Source: Trichoplax sp. H2
Lineage: Eukaryota > Placozoa > Uniplacotomia > Trichoplacea
DNA: 64,000 nucleotides
Assembly (NCBI GenBank): GCA_003344405.1
Contig: NOWV01000181.1
Location: 1 to 64,000, forward strand
Direction of reading: 5' to 3'
Shown here: piece by piece, positions 59,501 to 64,000 of the stretch
How positions within the stretch are numbered: the stretch's first letter is position 1
How the letters are laid out: each line of letters opens with the position of its first letter
The notes under the pieces: generated by a model
Seen by the model: the letters and a program-made list of their open reading frames with translations, nothing else
Told to the model about the DNA's origin: nothing
The model's database searches: none
Program-made: the position numbers and the translations under genes

Positions 59501-62500
59501 GATTTAAAAAGTCTATAAACTTTTACGATCACAGCGAGCCTACAACAATAAAAATTAATAGAATATTTAGCTTAAGTCGGCAGAGCGAAGAGAGATTATT
59601 TACTCTTGACATTGGGAATAAAAAATTACTCTTTCACGCTAGCCATGTAAGTCCAACTCTGATCTATCGCTAGTCAATGTTGAAACTGTTTTAGAAGATA
59701 ACGAAATTGACTTATTCTGGAATTCTATTCTATAATATAGGTTGCTAACTTTGTTGGGATCCTTTCCAGGTGATCTTAATTTCAATAAACCTCATAAATT
59801 GTTTAAAATCGATTGCTTAGCTAATTTCCAAGTCGAGTTAATACGAATAGTCAGGAATGGGCAACGATATGACCATAAGTGCGACAGGTGATGGAATTAT
59901 GTTTTAATAATCTTTCAATTTATTTTTTGCAGAGGTTTATTAATGCCTAGAATTGTCGTTAGCAGTCATGGTGGTAAAAGGTCTGATGTTGGTCACCTCG
60001 GCAGTGGAATTTATTTTGCTGATTCACTTAAGTATGCAAGATTATTATTTTACGACCATAAGATATCCTCTAGTTCCTGTATTTAATATCCTTTAAGAAA
60101 ATGGAAGTATAAACCCGTGATTTTATTGAATCACTAGCTCTTAACCATTTTCCAATAATAAAGTTTACTAGTGATCAGATTCGCTTTTTTTCCAATCAAA
60201 TAGGAAAATTTCCGGTTACAATTATAATGTAGGCTTATTATTTCTGATATTAAAGTAGGAAGCATTTGATACTCTCTGAATAGTGACTATTGCAATTTTA
60301 ATTACGATCTTCAACATTTTTATTTGATATTTATTGACAACTTAAATAGCAGTAAAATTAATACTATCAAGCAATGATTATTAACTATTCGAATATCTAT
60401 CTAAATTTGTTTTAGCACCAGCTTGCAGTTTACTGATGTTGGGAAAATGTCTGGAAATCGAATGATGATTATTAGTGAAGTTGCTTTAGGCAAGAGCAAG
60501 GTAAGTTACGCTAAGGGTATAGCAAAATGCTACGACTGTTAAATACTCTATATACAAGCAAGAAAAAATTAACTATTACTAATGTTTTCTAATTGTAATA
60601 GGAATATACTAATAAACAGACAGAATTAAAGTCTCCTCCACAAGGTTATGATAGCGTAATTGGAATTGCTGAAACTGAACAACAATCATCCATGTATAAG
60701 GCAATACTAGCTATTTACGAAGTACTTGGCGTTATAATCACCTTATCAATATCGAAATTTATTCGACTTTTAACTTTTAATTGCAGAATAACGAATATGC
60801 TATATTTGATGAAAAGCAACAAAAACTCAGGTAATTCTTTATGCGTATATCAATCTATGCTTTAAAGTAATATTAACTAGGTTAAAATTTCTTTTCAGAT
60901 ATTTAGTCGAATTCAACTTAGCTAGCGATCCGAAAACGACATCAACGTTAAAATTAAATTATCCGGAAACTTTGCAAGAACAGCCTGCGCCTTCGCATCT
61001 GTTTCTTGATAATTCAGGTCAATATTAATATTGTAGCAATATAGAGAATCGATTTCATAGCAGGATACAACTTAAAAGTGTTCAATTCCTATATTCATAC
61101 CGTCAACCTTAGCCGAAATTGATATAACCAAGCTACTAAATGGGACAGCCAAAAGAGTCAGTGAAGCTGGATTAAAGACTTCAAATGATATTTCCATACC
61201 ATTAACAGACGTTCATTTCAGAGCTAAATTATTGGATTTAGCCGCAGAGGTAGACATAATTTACACTGTGAAAGGGTACTAAGAGTATGAATTAGGATAG
61301 AGAATATATATTTTAATGGCCTTTGTTATAATAAAATAGTTAATTTAGAATTCCCATTATAGTGTAAATTGCTTATAACTTTATTAAGAGCTAAATTCGT
61401 TCTGAAGAGATCGAATTTAAACTGAGATATCGATGATGGCAATTGACTAACGATTATTTAGTGCCAATGCTGATATTCTAAATTTCATTAAAAATTGATT
61501 TATTAGTGACCTTGACTAATTATTCTGCTAATTTATTTATAGGTGGTGGTATTACAATGCTATTTTAACAAATCATCACAACCAATTGAAGCAAAATATG
61601 TATTTCCTCTGGATGATAGAGCAGCAGGTAATTCATGAATATTAATTACGATAGTTTGTAATTTGAGGTTTATGGGTGATAGGTAAAGCTCACTTGCATG
61701 AGGTCTACCAGGCTATAATTACGGAGGAAAATGAAGCATTTCGCATAGCTAATATTAAACATAAACTGAGTGCTTAATTGTATTTTGCAATTAAAAGTAT
61801 ACAAATTTCTATTACTGTGCAGTTAGCTAAAGTATAATTGGCGTATGAGCAGTAATAAAGAAAAAAAATGATATCGAAGATTATTTTTTGATTGTTTGAC
61901 GAGCTGAAATGCCCATATGTAGTACTAATTTTATTCCATCCCTACAGTATGTGGGTTTGAAGCCTTTATCAATAACAAACATATTATTGGCCAAGTCAAA
62001 GAAAAAGAGAAAGCGCATAAAGAATATGAAGCTGCTGTAGCTAGAAAAGATGGAGCTTACCTAATGGACGAAGAATCACCAGTATGAACTTTCAAACACA
62101 ACATAGCTACTATTTCATTAATGAAAATCATTTCAACTTTTTACGTATTTAATGAGAGCGGTTGCGGTAATTTCCTGTCTACAATAAATTTATGTTAATA
62201 TACGAGTATATAAGTTAATAACCACAGGCAATATTAGCCATCTTTTGAAATTCACTTCCTTTCAATGCATAGAAAGTTAAGCAGTATTGCTTTATATTTA
62301 CCATTTCTTTAGGATATTTTTACTGTCAGCGTTGGGAATTTACCTCCTAATTCTAAAGTATTAATCAAAATAACTTATGTCACCGAGTTGTCTATGGAAG
62401 GTGACTGTTTCGACTTTTTCCTGCCATCTAATCTGGCTCCGTGGAAAAAACAAGAAGCACTATCCAATGTAACCCAGGTTTGCGTAGAATTTTTACTTTC

Positions 62501-64000
62501 ATCGCTAGACATATGGTTAATTAGTATCTAACTACTGAAATTTAAAATCCCATTTAGGATGCAGTGAGTACGGTCAAGATTAACGAAGTCAAATCAGTGT
62601 AAGGCAAAAACTTTAAGAAATGATACTTTTATTATTGAGTAGAGTACATAGCAATAAATATAGTCGGATTATAAAGTTAAAAATGCAATAGTTATTTTAC
62701 TAAATAATACCTTCTTAGACGGTGTACTGGTAATTTAAGCGCCAGCGAGATTTTAAAAGCCTGACAGTAATTTGCTAGCTATCGTTTATAGAGAATAAGA
62801 TCCCCTATCTTGCAATTATTTTACTGCACTCGAGGATTTATGTGCTTGATTATTTCATCATTATTGATAATAGCAATGCAACGGTTCAGGTTCGAGTTGA
62901 AATGCCGTTCGAAATTAGATCGATTAGCTCGCCAACGCATCAAATTAGACAAAAAGTAAGCAATCCATTCTTTATCCAATAAAAATAAATTAAACGAGAT
63001 AGCGAAACAATAATATTTACAGACGACTGCTACTAAAGCTGTGGTGGAAACTGGACAAATGACAAAGTTCGATGATGGATTTCGATTATTAATACGATTA
63101 GCGGAAATTCACGTACCAAGAATGTGGGTTGAAAAATATCCAGATACTGATAGCCAGGTCAGTTGTTTCTATTCTATCTCGAAGTCAGTGCGAGAAAATA
63201 AGGATAGAAGTGCTTAAATAATTCATAGTCATTCTTAGTAATGGCCAATATTGATAGAGAAGATACCCAGTCAGGCTTTGCCGTTTAGTATAATTGTACG
63301 CGAGATATAATATCGAATAATTTAATATTAAATTCGATGGTCTTAAACTATCTTTAAATTCTGATTCAATGAGTATAGTAGAATCAAATTGGTTTTCTTT
63401 AGTATAACCGCACATAAATGTCAAATAATTTAACTATATAATCTTGATAGTATTAAATGCTATTTAATAGTCTAATATTTATTGAACCGTTATAATACAG
63501 ATGCATCTTTATGTGTACCTCTAGGCATGCATGTTAACTTTCTATCCAGAGTTTGATGTAACAGAAAATCCTCGACCAGAAATTATCATAGCTCTAGATA
63601 TGTCAAATTCCATGAAGGTGCCGTTATTACATCTATGAATTAGTTATAAAGTTTGTTTGATTACCAACATTCTATTCTATGTTGATACGTCATAAAAAAG
63701 AAATTTTAATTAGGCAAGAGCCGTTATTGCCCGTAATCGTAGACAAGCAGTTGTAACCACGATCTTTCCTCTAGTCTAGAAATTAAGTAATTAAAATATG
63801 AGTTAAAATGAGAAATATAAGATAATTAATAAACAGTGTATAATGAATAGATCCAATAATATCTCCTAGTATATTCTTAACTAATATAGAATTGACATAC
63901 ATCACATTATCAACGCAATATAATTAATATATGTAGATGCAAGATTACAGTAACGACATAAAAGAATATTTCTTTAAGATTCTTTTAGTCTACTTTAGTA
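54659..64000 (+). CDS. PARP4: PARP4 / vault poly(ADP-ribose) polymerase, copy 2 (exons 1-21 visible, runs off right edge)
   Basis: Twenty-one exons give 901 continuous codons from MGIFSNYTFALQL to the vWA MIDAS strand. Order: BRCT, linker, helical regulatory domain, catalytic domain with H449, Y489 and E559, VIT, and the first strand of vWA (D895-M-S-N-S899). All exon phases equal those of copy 1, and only exons 5, 7 and 13 differ in length. The last visible exon is 63525-63617; I found no counterpart of copy 1 exon 22 before 64000, so the rest lies outside. One intron (60701) has a GC donor. The enzyme should be active; whether it has a vault-binding tail cannot be seen. Confidence 0.93.
55221..56200 (+). 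repeat. Duplicated block inside PARP4 copy 2 intron 1
   Basis: Partner of 53576-54420. Contains sub-units starting near 55690, 55926 and 56150, each with (A)CTAAAGAA or TTACAAAAG followed by CTCATT. Exon 1 sits between the two blocks. Confidence 0.65.
57121..59417 (+). CDS. PARP4: PARP4 copy 2 exons 3-6: linker, conserved block and helical regulatory domain
   Basis: Exons 57121-57181, 58040-58115, 58209-58511 and 58942-59417. Signature pieces: KYSAFDLNKIP, VWTDNDRHNDTFQSRYKV, LSFRVYVHRKI, YRYCPNLDQAIQLYSHLY, LTQYLWAEAVGELDEIL, SAEGILLKLKTCL and SDKQDLCQLIRDIINV. Exons 3, 4 and 6 have exactly the lengths of their copy 1 partners. Confidence 0.92.
59535..61017 (+). CDS. PARP4: PARP4 copy 2 exons 7-13: ADP-ribosyltransferase catalytic domain
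   Basis: Exons 59535-59646, 59741-59769, 59933-60031, 60416-60500, 60602-60700, 60787-60830 and 60899-61017. Triad residues lie in LLFHASH (H449), LGSGIYFADS (Y489) and NNEYAIFDE (E559). The donor after exon 11 is GCAATA, accepted because it keeps the 99-bp length and phase 0 of copy 1. Confidence 0.93.
61113..63617 (+). CDS. PARP4: PARP4 copy 2 exons 14-21: VIT domain and start of vWA
   Basis: Exons 61113-61249, 61543-61627, 61948-62081, 62313-62477, 62558-62598, 62874-62955, 63023-63157 and 63525-63617. All eight have the same length as in copy 1. Key segments: IPLTDVHFRAKLLDLAAE, IEAKYVFPLDDRAAVCGF, KDGAYLMDEESP, DIFTVSVGNLPP and EIIIALDMSNSMK. Confidence 0.93.

Noticed and set aside
1-64000. 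CRISPR arrays, operons, prokaryotic insertion sequences, rRNA genes
   Set aside because: Searched for by eye; nothing fits, and the gene structure is that of an animal.

Overview
The window looks like a piece of an AT-rich, intron-rich animal genome, most likely a placozoan (Trichoplax/Hoilungia type). The reasons are class-A rhodopsin-like GPCRs with short intronless coding regions, a vault poly(ADP-ribose) polymerase gene split into dozens of tiny exons by short GT-AG introns, animal-type CYP3-clan P450 and aaNAT-like GNAT genes, and no bacterial operon structure. The species is an inference; the animal origin is well supported.

Layout. (i) 1-5347: two GNAT-type acetyltransferase paralogues on the minus strand, the first cut by the window edge, separated by sequence disturbed by LTR-like insertions and an assembly gap. 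(ii) 5348-13666: no recognisable gene; degenerate repeats, a 0.6-kb dispersed repeat, and a 25-bp minisatellite present twice on either side of a gap. (iii) 13667-33046: a complete PARP4 (vault PARP) gene on the plus strand that I could assemble into 54 exons with a continuous reading frame of 1821 codons: BRCT, helical regulatory domain, H-Y-E catalytic domain, VIT, vWA, a long linker made of mini-exons, and a C-terminal major-vault-protein-interaction region. (iv) 33047-34504: one solo-LTR-like insertion, broken by two gaps, with the uninserted allele lying between the gaps. (v) 35345-35640: decayed relic of PARP4 exon 1 and intron 1. (vi) 39919-41043 and 44990-46126: two single-exon GPCR paralogues with related upstream modules; a second, complete copy of the LTR lies between them. 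(vii) 50381-51859: a single-exon CYP3-clan P450 on the minus strand. (viii) 54659 to the right edge: a second PARP4 gene, exons 1-21 visible, through the start of the vWA domain.

How it fits together. The window is dominated by local gene duplication (GNAT x2, GPCR x2, PARP4 x2 plus a relic). The two PARP4 genes keep the same exon phases and, in 18 of 21 shared exons, the same exon length. Both retain the catalytic triad. The presence of the MVP-binding tail in the first copy predicts association with vault particles.

All four 20-N gaps are flanked by re-reading of the same sequence. For gaps 3 and 4 the intact and empty versions of one insertion site show that allelic contigs were placed in series. 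Gaps 1 and 2 look the same. Locus length and repeat counts near gaps should therefore not be taken at face value.
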